Source: Phycisphaerae bacterium
Lineage (GTDB): Bacteria; Planctomycetota; Phycisphaerae; Sedimentisphaerales; Anaerobacaceae
DNA length: 35,756 nucleotides
Assembly: GCA_012744475.1 (NCBI GenBank)
Contig: JAAYBV010000079.1
Location: 1 to 35,756 of the forward strand
Reading direction: 5' to 3'
In this document: piece after piece, positions 11,425 through 19,242 of the stretch
Layout: every line of letters starts with the position of its first letter
How positions within the stretch are numbered: position 1 is the stretch's first letter
The notes under the pieces: generated by a model
Seen by the model: the letters and a program-made list of their open reading frames with translations, nothing else
Database searches by the model: none
Told to the model about the DNA's origin: nothing
Position numbers and translations under genes: made by a program

Positions 11425-12156
11425 ATGGGCAGCCGTTTGAAGGACAAGGTGGCGATTGTGACCGGGGCCAGCCGGGGCATCGGCCGGGCAATCGGTGTGG
11501 CCCTGGCCGGCGAGGGGGCGACCGTGGTCCTGGCGGGCCGGGCCGAGGCCGATCTGAGCGAGACGGCTAAGCGCATCCGCCAAGTCGGAGGCACGCCGGA
11601 AATCGTCCCCACGGAACTGACCGAAGAACAGTCCATCATGAACCTCGTGGCCGTGACCTCCGAGCGCTTCGGGCGGCTCGATATCCTGGTCAACAACGCC
11701 GGCATCACGCATTCGGCGCCGCTGGAGCAGACGCGGACGGAGGACCTGGACCGCTGCTGGGCCGTCAACGCCCGGGCGCCGTTTCTGCTGTGCCGCGAGG
11801 CGCTGCCCCTGCTCCGCAAGGCCGAGCGGGCGACCATCGTCAACATCTCCTCGGTCGTCGGGGTCAAAGGCTATCCGCTCCAGAGCGCCTACACCGCTTC
11901 GAAGCACGCCCTTCGCGGGATGAGCATCGCCCTGGCGGAGGAGCTTCGCGGCTCCGGCGTCCGCGTCCACGTGATCTGCCCGGGCGCAGCGGACACCGAG
12001 ATGGTCAGCCGCGTGCGTCCCGACATCAATAAGGTCGAACTTATCGGACCGGACGAAATCGCCGAGCTGGTGCTCTATCTCGTCGCGCATCAAGGCAACG
12101 CGGTCGTCGACGAGCTGCACATCCGCCGCGCGACGGCAGCCCCCTGGTTTGGTTGA
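11425..12156 (+). CDS. Short-chain dehydrogenase/reductase (FabG-like SDR)
   Basis: 243 residues, classical SDR length. NAD(P)-binding TGASRGIG (13-20), NNAG, and the catalytic Ser142/143-Tyr156-Lys160 set (NISSVVG, SAYTASKHAL) are present; CPGAADTEM marks the usual loop after beta-strand 6. The family reduces or oxidises ketones and alcohols such as 3-oxoacyl-ACP, sugars or steroids. It is one of many FabG-like SDRs, and its place directly before a secreted GH2 enzyme does not settle the substrate; a fatty-acid role is possible but no fab genes are nearby. The start is preceded by GAGG seven bases upstream. It is first gene of a three-gene plus-strand operon, with only 13 nt to the next start. 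Confidence 0.88.
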   Translation: MGSRLKDKVAIVTGASRGIGRAIGVALAGEGATVVLAGRAEADLSETAKRIRQVGGTPEIVPTELTEEQSIMNLVAVTSERFGRLDILVNNAGITHSAPLEQTRTEDLDRCWAVNARAPFLLCREALPLLRKAERATIVNISSVVGVKGYPLQSAYTASKHALRGMSIALAEELRGSGVRVHVICPGAADTEMVSRVRPDINKVELIGPDEIAELVLYLVAHQGNAVVDELHIRRATAAPWFG

Positions 12157-12169
12157 GAGGACAGATCGA

Positions 12170-14986
12170 ATGGTTGACAAATCGATGTGGGTGCGGGCCC
12201 TCCTGGGCGTACTGCTGGCGAGCGCCTGGGCGAGCGCCGACGAGACACAGGTCCTCTACCTCTCTGGCCAGGGCAAAGACGATCCGGTGACGTGGGAGTT
12301 CTTCTGCACTGCCGGACGCAACAGCGGCCAGTGGACCACGATCGGCGTGCCCTCGAACTGGGAGTTGCAGGGGTTCGGCGCCTATAACTACGGCAACGAA
12401 CGGAGCAAGAGCGACGAGCAGGGCAAGTACCGCCGGAAGTTCACGGTGCCCGATGCCTGGGCGGACCAACGCGTCTTCATCGTCTTTGAAGGCGTGATGA
12501 CCGACGCGGAGGTGCGGATCAACGGCCAGTCGGCCGGACCGAAGCACCAGGGAGGCTTCTACCGGTTCAAATATGAGATCACCGACCTGATCAAGCTCGG
12601 GGAGAATCTGCTGGAGGTGGACGTCAGCAAGGTCTCGGCCGACGGCAGCGTCGAGCAGGCCGAGCGGCAGGCCGACTACTGGGTCTTCGGCGGCATCTGC
12701 CGGCCCGTCTACCTGGAGGCCGTCCCCGAGACGTTCATCGAGTCCATCGCCATCGACGCACGAGCCGAAGGCTCGTTCCGGGCGGTCGTGAACCTCCAGG
12801 GAATCGGCCCGGATGATGCTGTCAAGGCCACGATTATCGGCCGCAACAGCAGCCCCATCGGCGGGGTTGTCACTCTTGCGGCCCCGCTCGAAGACGGCCA
12901 GACCACCGCATCGCTGACGGGCAAGGCGATCGGGATCGAGCGTTGGACCGCCGAGACGCCCGCCCTTTACGACATGGAGATCAGTCTGACCAGAGGGCGC
13001 CAGATCGTCCATACGGTGACGCAGACGTTCGGCTTTCGCACGTTCGAGGTCCGCCCGGGCGACGGGCTGTACCTCAACGGGCAGAAGATCCGCCTCAAGG
13101 GCGTCTGCCGGCACAGCTTCTGGCCCGACTCGGGCCGGTGCCTCAGCCAGCAAATCAGCTACGACGACGTGCGCCTGATCCAGTCGATGAACATGAACGC
13201 GGTGCGGATGTCGCACTATCCACCCGATACGCATTTCCTCGAAGCGTGCGACGAGCTGGGCCTGTATGTGCTCGACGAGCTGGCGGGCTGGCAGAAGCCG
13301 CCTTACGACACCGAGATCGGCAAGAAGCTGGTCCGCCAGATGGTCACGCGGGACGTGTGCCATCCCTGCGTCCTGTTCTGGGACAACGGCAACGAGGGGG
13401 GCTGGAACCGCGAGTTGGACGACCAGTTCGCACTGTACGATCCGCAGAAGCGGACGGTCCTGCACCCGTGGGAGAGCTTCAACGGCCTCGACACCGACCA
13501 CTACGAGAGCTACGAAAGCACGCTGCGAAAGCTCTCCGGCTCGACGCTGTTCCTGCCGACGGAATTCCTGCACGGCCTCTACGACGGCGGTCACGGGGCC
13601 GGATTGAACGACTACTGGAAGGCCACGGTCGCCTCGCCGATTGGCGCCGGCGGCTTCCTCTGGGCCTTGGTCGATGAGGGCGTCGTGCGGACGGACCGGG
13701 ACGGCGCGATCGACGTGGCCGGCAATCAGGCCCCCGACGGGATCGTCGGCCCGTATCGCCAGAAGGAGGCGAGCTTCTACACGATCAAAGAGATCTTCTC
13801 GCCGATCCAGATCGGGCTGGACAAGCTGCCGCCGGATTTCGACGGCCGGGTGGAACTGGAGAACAGCTACGATTTCACGAACCTGCGCGACTGCCGGTTC
13901 GAAGTCCGGCTCGCCGAGTTCCCCGGGCCGGATGGGCGCGGCGAGGGACACGAAACGCTCTTTGGCCGCACGTTCGACGGACCCGATGTACCCGCCCATG
14001 GCCGGGGCGCGCTGGACCTTGCCTTGCCGGCCAACTGGACGCAGGCGGACGTCTTGTACCTGACGGCCTTCGACCCCGACGGCCAGGAGGTCTGGACGTG
14101 GTCCTGGTCGGTGCAGGACCGGGACTACTACCGCGACCGGTACATCGCGATACGGGCCGACGAGGCCCCGCGCGTCGAAATCAGCGGCGCCACCAACGAA
14201 ATCCACGTGCAGGCGGGCCCCCTGGTCCTGGCCTTCACGGGCAACAGCGGCCAGCTCGCCTCCGTCACCCTGGCGGGCAAGCCGATCGAGTTCGGACTCG
14301 GGCCCAGGCTGATCGGCGGAACGGCCGAACCCGCGAAGGTGTCATTCTCCCTCAAGGGCGATGGCGTGGTCCTCCAGGTGACGTACACCGGCGACATGGA
14401 CAGCGTGCTCTGGAACATCTATCCGACCGGCTGGGTCCTGCTGGAGTACCAGTACCAGCTCGAAGGGGCGCGCGACGCGTTCGGGATCGGTTTCGAGTAC
14501 CCGCAGGAGCGCGTCAAAGGCGTCCGCTGGCTCGGGCGCGGGCCCTACCGCGTGTGGAAGAACCGCACCAGAGGCGGCGTGCTCGACGTCCACCGCAACA
14601 CGAACAAGAGCCACACGCCCGGCCTGACGTGGGACTTCCCCGAGTTCGAGGGCTACTACCGCGACTGGCACTGGGCGGTCCTCGAAACGGACCAGGCGGC
14701 CATCACGATCGTCAACATGACCGAAGACCTCTTCCTGGGGCTCTATCGTCCCGACGACGGTCCCGATCCGAGAACCACGAGGCTCGACGTGCCCGAGACG
14801 GGCATCGCCTTCCTGCACGGCATCCCGGCGATTGGGACGAAGTTCCACCCGGCCGAGGCGCTCGGGCCGGAAAGCGGCAAGAACATCGCTTCGGGCAAGC
14901 ATCGCGGCGCGGTCTGGCTGCACTTCGGCGAGCTGGATGCCCGCCGCAGGCCGCCGGCTCTCCGGCCGGATACGGCGCGGAATTGA
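12170..14986 (+). CDS. Exported divergent glycoside hydrolase family 2 enzyme
   Basis: 938 residues from ATG 12170, which has GAGAGGA eight bases upstream; an ATG at 12149 would overlap the SDR gene and lacks a site. A signal peptide ([18 protein letters not shown]) gives export. The order is GH2 sugar-binding domain, Ig-like domain, TIM barrel and a C-terminal LacZ small-chain-like domain ([17 protein letters not shown]). The acid/base is Glu409 in [10 protein letters not shown] and the probable nucleophile is Glu465 in [14 protein letters not shown]. The barrel motifs differ clearly from LacZ ([12 protein letters not shown] instead of [11 protein letters not shown]), so the sugar may be a different beta-galactoside, beta-glucuronide or mannoside. 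It lies between the SDR and dtd genes and diverges from the first GH2 gene. Confidence 0.88.
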   Translation: MVDKSMWVRALLGVLLASAWASADETQVLYLSGQGKDDPVTWEFFCTAGRNSGQWTTIGVPSNWELQGFGAYNYGNERSKSDEQGKYRRKFTVPDAWADQRVFIVFEGVMTDAEVRINGQSAGPKHQGGFYRFKYEITDLIKLGENLLEVDVSKVSADGSVEQAERQADYWVFGGICRPVYLEAVPETFIESIAIDARAEGSFRAVVNLQGIGPDDAVKATIIGRNSSPIGGVVTLAAPLEDGQTTASLTGKAIGIERWTAETPALYDMEISLTRGRQIVHTVTQTFGFRTFEVRPGDGLYLNGQKIRLKGVCRHSFWPDSGRCLSQQISYDDVRLIQSMNMNAVRMSHYPPDTHFLEACDELGLYVLDELAGWQKPPYDTEIGKKLVRQMVTRDVCHPCVLFWDNGNEGGWNRELDDQFALYDPQKRTVLHPWESFNGLDTDHYESYESTLRKLSGSTLFLPTEFLHGLYDGGHGAGLNDYWKATVASPIGAGGFLWALVDEGVVRTDRDGAIDVAGNQAPDGIVGPYRQKEASFYTIKEIFSPIQIGLDKLPPDFDGRVELENSYDFTNLRDCRFEVRLAEFPGPDGRGEGHETLFGRTFDGPDVPAHGRGALDLALPANWTQADVLYLTAFDPDGQEVWTWSWSVQDRDYYRDRYIAIRADEAPRVEISGATNEIHVQAGPLVLAFTGNSGQLASVTLAGKPIEFGLGPRLIGGTAEPAKVSFSLKGDGVVLQVTYTGDMDSVLWNIYPTGWVLLEYQYQLEGARDAFGIGFEYPQERVKGVRWLGRGPYRVWKNRTRGGVLDVHRNTNKSHTPGLTWDFPEFEGYYRDWHWAVLETDQAAITIVNMTEDLFLGLYRPDDGPDPRTTRLDVPETGIAFLHGIPAIGTKFHPAEALGPESGKNIASGKHRGAVWLHFGELDARRRPPALRPDTARN

Positions 14987-15005
14987 CCAGATACTCGGAG
15001 GCCAG

Positions 15006-15455
15006 ATGAGGGCAGTAATTCAACGCGTCACAGAAGCGAAGGTCGAGGTGCAAGGGGACCCGGTCGGCCAAATCGGGCCGGGACTGCTCGTGTACCTCGG
15101 CGTCGGCAAGGACGACACCGAAAAGGATGCCGAGTTCATGGCCGACAAGCTCGTGAACCTGCGGATCTTCTCCGATGAGGCGGGCAAGATGAACCGCAGC
15201 GTGATCGACGTCGGCGGGGCGGTCCTGCTGATCAGCAACTTCACGCTGCAAGGCGACTGCCGCAAGGGCCGGCGGCCCGGCTTCGACGCCGCGGCTCTGC
15301 CCGAAACCGCCGAGCCGCTCTACGAGAAGGTCGCCGAGCTGATCGCCCGCAGCGACGTGCCCGTCGCCAAAGGCTCCTTCGGCGCGCACATGCACGTCAG
15401 CAGCGTCAACGACGGCCCCGTCACCTTCCTGTTCGACAGCACACGCCTGTTCTAG
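15006..15455 (+). CDS. dtd: D-aminoacyl-tRNA deacylase Dtd
   Basis: 149 residues, typical of this homodimeric editing enzyme that removes D-amino acids (and glycine mischarged on tRNA-Ala) from tRNA in the cytoplasm. MRAVIQRV at the start, SNFTLQGD (77-84; the family usually has SQFTL) and the cross-subunit GPVT (137-140, Gly-cisPro) are present. GGAGG stands five bases before the ATG. It is 19 nt after the GH2 stop, so it is probably co-transcribed with the SDR-GH2 genes although its function is housekeeping. A strong hairpin follows the stop. Confidence 0.96.
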   Translation: MRAVIQRVTEAKVEVQGDPVGQIGPGLLVYLGVGKDDTEKDAEFMADKLVNLRIFSDEAGKMNRSVIDVGGAVLLISNFTLQGDCRKGRRPGFDAAALPETAEPLYEKVAELIARSDVPVAKGSFGAHMHVSSVNDGPVTFLFDSTRLF

Positions 15456-15491
15456 CCCGGCCGCCGTCAAGGCCAAGCCCGCCGAGTACGA

Positions 15492-15522
15492 AAAGGGCTG
15501 CGACACCGCGTCGCAGCCCTTT
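15492..15522. terminator. Bidirectional hairpin terminator after dtd
   Basis: aaagggctgcgac (15492-15504), loop accgc, gtcgcagcccttt (15510-15522): a perfect 13-bp stem with A/T at its foot, giving TTT on the plus and TTTT on the minus strand. It separates dtd from the convergent cadherin-like gene and probably ends both transcripts. Confidence 0.85.
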
Positions 15523-15560
15523 GTTGCACTTCAGACATCCCCTCGCCGTCGCGCCAAGCC

Positions 15561-16754
15561 CTAATACAGCTTCACGATCTCGATGTGATCCGAGCCCTCG
15601 TACAGCACAGGGCTGGTCGGAAACGCTGCCGCGTGGACGCGCAGATAGGCGGTGCCGCCCGGGAAGGGGTCGGGGTCCAGGTCTTCCGGATCCATCGTGA
15701 CCACCACCAGCAGGTCAAGCCGCCCGTCGTCGTTGACGTCAAATTCCGTGGACAGGTACCTGTCGCCCCATCCGCAGATCTGCAGAACACCGGCCCCGGC
15801 CAGGAAGATCTTCGCCGGGTCCAGCGCCGTGGCGTCAAAACCTTCCGTCGAGAAGATCGCCACAGGAATCACCACAGGAATAAACCTCGGACACCAAACA
15901 TAGATGCGGTTGCTCTCGCTGCCCGGCCTGATGTCAATGTCGATGCTGCCTGAATTGACAGTCACCGTGACCGTGGCGCTCGCGGTGCCCCCGTTGCCGT
16001 CGCTAATGGTGTACGTAAACGCGTCGATTCCAACGAAGTCCGCATCCGACGTGTAAGTCACGACTGCCCCGTCCGTCGTCGCCGTGCCGTTCGCCGGGTC
16101 GCTCACGCCAGAGATCGTCAGCGGATCGTCCTCAGGATCCTCGTCGTTGTCCAAAACATCAATCGTGACAGAAGTATTGATCGTCGTGGAGGCACTGTCG
16201 CCATACGCCTCCGGAGGGCTATTCGCCGGGGGCGTGCCGCCGGGCGGCAGCAGGTTGATCGCGATGTTGCTGTAGAACAGCAGGCTGATGGGAGAGTCAT
16301 CCTCATAGGACCCTGTCAGCGTCCCGCTTCCGCCAACCGGGGTCCACTGGCCATCAGCAATCGTGCCAGTGGTCACCGCGAAATCTGTCCCGTAGACGGT
16401 CACGGTCCCACTGGTGAAAGAGATCCCGTTACCGACAGATCCACCCGTGATGTAGGCATCGCCCCCCTGTACATAAAGACGGCGCGTGATTCGGCCCGAA
16501 GGCGCGAGGTTAACCGTTCCCCCACCGAAGGCATACACACTCTCTGCTGAGTACGTTGGATTGTCAGACAACTCGGTGGCATCACTCCCGGCATAAGCGA
16601 TCACCTTGTCCGGGCCAACGTCGAGCCTGTCGTATGTTTCGCCGGTGCCAATTTCGATTGCTTCGCTCACGCTCGCACTTGCCGCAACGAGCAACACGGC
16701 GACGAGGCTGACTCCCAGCCAGCCTGACTTTCGGGCTACTTTGCTACCAGTCAT
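15561..16754 (-). CDS. Exported protein with cadherin-like (Big/VCBS-type) repeat and IDIRPGS domain
   Basis: 397 residues with a signal peptide (cleavage near ASVSEA, about residue 32). Residues 33-170 are short glycine-rich beta-strand repeats (GGGTVNL, GGDAYITGGSV, SGTVTVYGTDF), in the style of beta-solenoid passenger regions. Residues about 175-268 are one cadherin-like tandem repeat (PPEAYGDSASTTINTSVTID, VLDNDEDPEDDPLTISGV, DAFTYTISDGNGGTAS). Residues about 270-397 form the domain starting IDIDIRPGSESNRI, with PVAIFSTEGFDATALDP and FDVNDDGRLDLL, a module seen at the ends of many exported planctomycete proteins. The role is likely structural or adhesive at the cell surface; no enzyme motif is visible. 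AAGGG lies about eight bases before the ATG. Confidence 0.85.
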   Translation of the reverse strand: MTGSKVARKSGWLGVSLVAVLLVAASASVSEAIEIGTGETYDRLDVGPDKVIAYAGSDATELSDNPTYSAESVYAFGGGTVNLAPSGRITRRLYVQGGDAYITGGSVGNGISFTSGTVTVYGTDFAVTTGTIADGQWTPVGGSGTLTGSYEDDSPISLLFYSNIAINLLPPGGTPPANSPPEAYGDSASTTINTSVTIDVLDNDEDPEDDPLTISGVSDPANGTATTDGAVVTYTSDADFVGIDAFTYTISDGNGGTASATVTVTVNSGSIDIDIRPGSESNRIYVWCPRFIPVVIPVAIFSTEGFDATALDPAKIFLAGAGVLQICGWGDRYLSTEFDVNDDGRLDLLVVVTMDPEDLDPDPFPGGTAYLRVHAAAFPTSPVLYEGSDHIEIVKLY

Positions 16755-17118
16755 GGAAGTACCCTTTCAAAGAGGTCTCTGTTGCTGCGTCTGGGGTCAT
16801 TACCCCGCGATCCTGCTCACCTTCGTTGCAGAGGTTTATCGGTCCTGGACTGCCAATTTCTTGAGGCCAAGGGCGCCATCGTGTCCCTCCTGCCCGCACG
16901 TCCGGTAATGAAGCGTCTGAAAGACGGCAAATGTTGGCGCGTTTCTTTTCAGAAAACCCTTTTTTTTTTCGGGATTCTGGGTGGCCGGGCCGGTGTCAGG
17001 CCCTGTGACAGATGGATTCTTGGCCTTGCGGCGAGGATTTCGTAGGTTTTCCTTAGGCGGGCGGGGTACCCCGTCCGCCCGGAGACCATCGTGGAGTCTT
17101 CCTGAGGAGGTCGGAACG
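16755..17118. other. Divergent intergenic region before the prepilin gene
   Basis: 364 bases without a gene. It holds a run of ten T (16960-16969), flanked by ccc and ggg, and the 24-bp palindrome at 17056-17079. A strong GAGGAGG (17104-17110) serves the plus-strand gene. I checked both strands for a c-di-GMP (GEMM) riboswitch core, since such leaders often precede pilin genes, and saw none. Confidence 0.5.
17056..17079. repeat. 24-bp palindrome with central GGTACC
   Basis: ggcgggcggggt / accccgtccgcc pairs along all twelve positions with a single G-T wobble. It lies in the probable 5' leader of the prepilin gene, 24 bases before its Shine-Dalgarno site. It is related in sequence (GTCCGCC) to the inverted repeat at 11219-11250. 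Confidence 0.65.
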
Positions 17119-17613
17119 ATGCGAAGAAACGGCTTCACATTAGTTGAACTGATGATCGTCGTGGCGATCCTGGGCATCCTGGGCGCGATCGTCTTTCCCA
17201 CATACCAGAGCAATGCCGCCGAGGCCAAGGCCTCCTCCGCCAAGAGCAATCTGAGCATCCTGCGGACCCAGATCGAGCTGTACAAAATGCAGCACAACGG
17301 GGCGCTACCGGGCTCTGCAATGGGAGGGCCGATTGCGGAAGGCCTGCTTCCGGAACAGTTCTTGGGAACAACCGCCATCGACGGTGACTCATCACCAAGC
17401 AAGACGCCGTCGGATCCCTACCTGTACGGCCCGTATCTGCGGACGATCCCGACCAACCCGTTCAACAGCGAGTCGAACATCAAGTACTCGACGGACTTCG
17501 CGACGGATGCGGGCGTCGTCGTCAGCGGCTGGTTGTACAACACCGCGACCGGCGAGATCTGCCTGAACTACCCCGGCACGGACACCGAGGGCGTCGCGTA
17601 CATCAGCTACTAA
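17119..17613 (+). CDS. Prepilin-like / type II secretion pseudopilin (GspG-like)
   Basis: 164 residues. The N-terminus MRRNGFTLVELMIVVAILGI is a class III (type IV pilin) signal: cleavage by prepilin peptidase after Gly5, Phe6 methylated, Glu10 at position +5, then a long hydrophobic helix. The rest resembles GspG major pseudopilins (short helix with IELYKMQHNGALPG, then a small beta domain). Single pseudopilin genes away from any secretion cluster are frequent in planctomycetes. Whether it joins a type II secretion pseudopilus or another envelope filament cannot be told here. The start is set by GAGGAGG eight bases upstream; the reading frame is open further upstream but without a signal. 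Confidence 0.92.
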   Translation: MRRNGFTLVELMIVVAILGILGAIVFPTYQSNAAEAKASSAKSNLSILRTQIELYKMQHNGALPGSAMGGPIAEGLLPEQFLGTTAIDGDSSPSKTPSDPYLYGPYLRTIPTNPFNSESNIKYSTDFATDAGVVVSGWLYNTATGEICLNYPGTDTEGVAYISY

Positions 17614-17826
17614 CCCCCGGGCCCGCCGCCTCTTGTGATATTCCGCAGGATTGGAGACGAAGCGGATTGCGCGCACCTGCCCGGCGTCCTGTAGCGTCAG
17701 TCAAACCCGACCAGCGCGGCATGCCCCTCAAGTGTTTTCGCCATATCGCCGATTTCCATAGACAGGCGGAACCACGGCAACCGTTGGTTTCGGAAGATCT
17801 GTAGGCGGAATTGAGGAGAGACTACG
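17614..17826. other. Short intergenic stretch
   Basis: 213 bases between the prepilin-like gene and the beta-barrel-like gene. GAGGAGA before 17827 is the only signal I can name; no terminator with a T-run or riboswitch was recognised. Confidence 0.4.
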
Positions 17827-18303
17827 ATGAGGCAGGCAATTGCCCTGGCGGCGATTCTGGTCGCCCTGTTCTCCAGCAACGTCTATGCCGGCGGCGATCT
17901 GGGCGTTGGCGTGATCGTCGGCGAGCCCACCGGCCTGAGCGTCAAGTACTGGCTCGACGGCGAGCGGGCCATCGACGGCGCCGCAGGCTGGTCGTTCTCG
18001 GGGAAGGACTCCTTTCACCTTCACGCGGATTATCTGGTCCACCGATTCGATCTGTTCCAGAACCCCGAAGACGCCCAGGGCCTCGCAGGAACGGCGTTCT
18101 ACTACGGCGTTGGGGCCAGACTGAAGGACAAGGACCGGGACGGCGACACGGCGTTCGGCATCCGCATCCCGCTGGGCATCACGCACCTGTTCGCCGAGAC
18201 CCCGTTCGACCTGTTTGCGGAGATCGTCCCGCTGGTCGATCTGACGCCGGATGTCGATCTGGACCTCAACGTCGCCGTCGGTCTGCGGTTCTACTTCAAA
18301 TAG
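17827..18303 (+). CDS. Small exported beta-barrel-like protein, unknown function
   Basis: 158 residues with a signal peptide (MRQAIALAAILVALFSSNVYA). The mature part alternates polar and hydrophobic residues in strand-length stretches (GVGVIVGEPTGLSVKYWL, FHLHADYLVHRFDLF, TAFYYGVGARLK, TAFGIRIPLGITHLF, DLNVAVGLRFYFK) and ends in an aromatic-rich strand with phenylalanine near the C-terminus, the usual outer-membrane beta-barrel sorting pattern. It resembles the small DUF3996-type exported proteins; function is unknown. GAGGAGA stands eight bases before the ATG. It is monocistronic and convergent with aqpZ (28 nt apart). Confidence 0.75.
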   Translation: MRQAIALAAILVALFSSNVYAGGDLGVGVIVGEPTGLSVKYWLDGERAIDGAAGWSFSGKDSFHLHADYLVHRFDLFQNPEDAQGLAGTAFYYGVGARLKDKDRDGDTAFGIRIPLGITHLFAETPFDLFAEIVPLVDLTPDVDLDLNVAVGLRFYFK

Positions 18304-18331
18304 CGGCCCACCGGTCGTAGTAGGGGTGCGG

Positions 18332-19030
18332 TCAGGCGTCGCTCCGGCCGAGCCACTGATACGCGACCCCCGCCAGCAGTGCGCCGACGATGGGAGCCAC
18401 CCAGAACAGCCACAGTTGGCTCAAGGCCCAGCCGCCCACGAAGATCGCCGGCCCCGTGCTCCGCGCGGGGTTCAACGACGTGTTCGTCACGGGAATGCTG
18501 ATCAGGTGGATGAGGGTCAACATCAGGCCGATGGCGATCGGGGCGAAACCCTGCGGCGCCCGTTTGTCGGTCGCGCCGAGGATCACCATCAGGAACATGA
18601 ACGTGAGCACCAGCTCGGCGACGAACGCCGCGAGCAGCGAATAGCCGCCGGGCGAATGCGCGCCGTATCCGTTGGATGCGAAACCGCCGGCGAGACTGAA
18701 GCCCGTCTTGCCGCTGGCGATCACATAGAGAACCGCGCCGGCGGCGATGCCCCCGATGACCTGCGCCGCGATGTAGGGCACAAGCTCCGAGCCTGGAAAC
18801 CGCTTGCCCGCCCACAGGCCGATCGAGACCGCCGGATTCAGATGGCAGCCCGAAATGTGGCCGATCGCATACGCCATGGTCAGCACTGTCAGGCCGAAGG
18901 CCAGGGACACGCCCAGCAGGCCGATTCCCACGTTGGGAAAGGCCGCCGCCAGAACCGCGCTGCCGCAACCGCCGAACACCAGCCAGAACGTGCCCATGAA
19001 TTCCGCAACCGAACGCTTCGCCAGTGACAT
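18332..19030 (-). CDS. aqpZ: Aquaporin Z (water channel)
   Basis: 232-residue inner-membrane channel with six hydrophobic segments and both NPA boxes: [11 protein letters not shown] (NPA 65-67) and [13 protein letters not shown] (NPA 187-189). The constriction-site residues of water-selective AqpZ are present in [16 protein letters not shown] (His175, Thr184, Arg190); a glycerol facilitator would have Gly and a larger pore here. The start is ATG 19030 with AAGGAG seven bases upstream; the open frame continues upstream to 19153 without membrane character. It is the downstream member of a minus-strand pair with the DUF11 lipoprotein, but two hairpins in the 212-nt gap suggest separate transcription. 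Confidence 0.95.
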   Translation of the reverse strand: MSLAKRSVAEFMGTFWLVFGGCGSAVLAAAFPNVGIGLLGVSLAFGLTVLTMAYAIGHISGCHLNPAVSIGLWAGKRFPGSELVPYIAAQVIGGIAAGAVLYVIASGKTGFSLAGGFASNGYGAHSPGGYSLLAAFVAELVLTFMFLMVILGATDKRAPQGFAPIAIGLMLTLIHLISIPVTNTSLNPARSTGPAIFVGGWALSQLWLFWVAPIVGALLAGVAYQWLGRSDA

Positions 19031-19086
19031 AGAACGACTCCTTTCCTTCCTGCTCCAATGGAACCCGTCCCGCACACGTGCTGCAG

Positions 19087-19103
19087 CCCGCGCTGTGCGC
19101 GGG
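19087..19103. repeat. Short GC hairpin upstream of aqpZ
   Basis: cccgcgc (19087-19093), loop tgt, gcgcggg (19097-19103). It lies 57 bases before the aqpZ start in the 212-nt gap after the lipoprotein gene. It could be a leader hairpin or part of a terminator; there is no T-run. Confidence 0.45.
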
Positions 19104-19198
19104 ACGACGGGCCGGACACCACTCAACGAGCAGGTCCGGCCCATCGACTGCACTTTCTACACCCGGTGAGACTTCTGACCACCACCGGGCAGATTGGA

Positions 19199-19226
19199 GC
19201 AGGGGCGAGCCGTGGTTCGCCCCTGC
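19199..19226. repeat. Palindrome, second copy of the GTAGGGGCGA family
   Basis: gcaggggcga (19199-19208) and tcgcccctgc (19217-19226) pair perfectly; three further inner pairs (one wobble) leave a two-base centre. It sits 16 nt after the stop of the DUF11 lipoprotein gene on the minus strand, the same placement as the copy at 7906-7933 after the lacZ-type gene. Confidence 0.75.
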
Positions 19227-19242
19227 GTCCATCGAGAATCCA

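Noticed and set aside
12041-14206. A 721-codon minus-strand open frame across the second GH2 gene
   Set aside because: Overlaps a well-supported gene and carries no motif; composition is Arg/Asp/Val-rich as in other shadows.
16755-17118. c-di-GMP (GEMM) riboswitch ahead of the prepilin gene
   Set aside because: None of the conserved core segments could be found on either strand.
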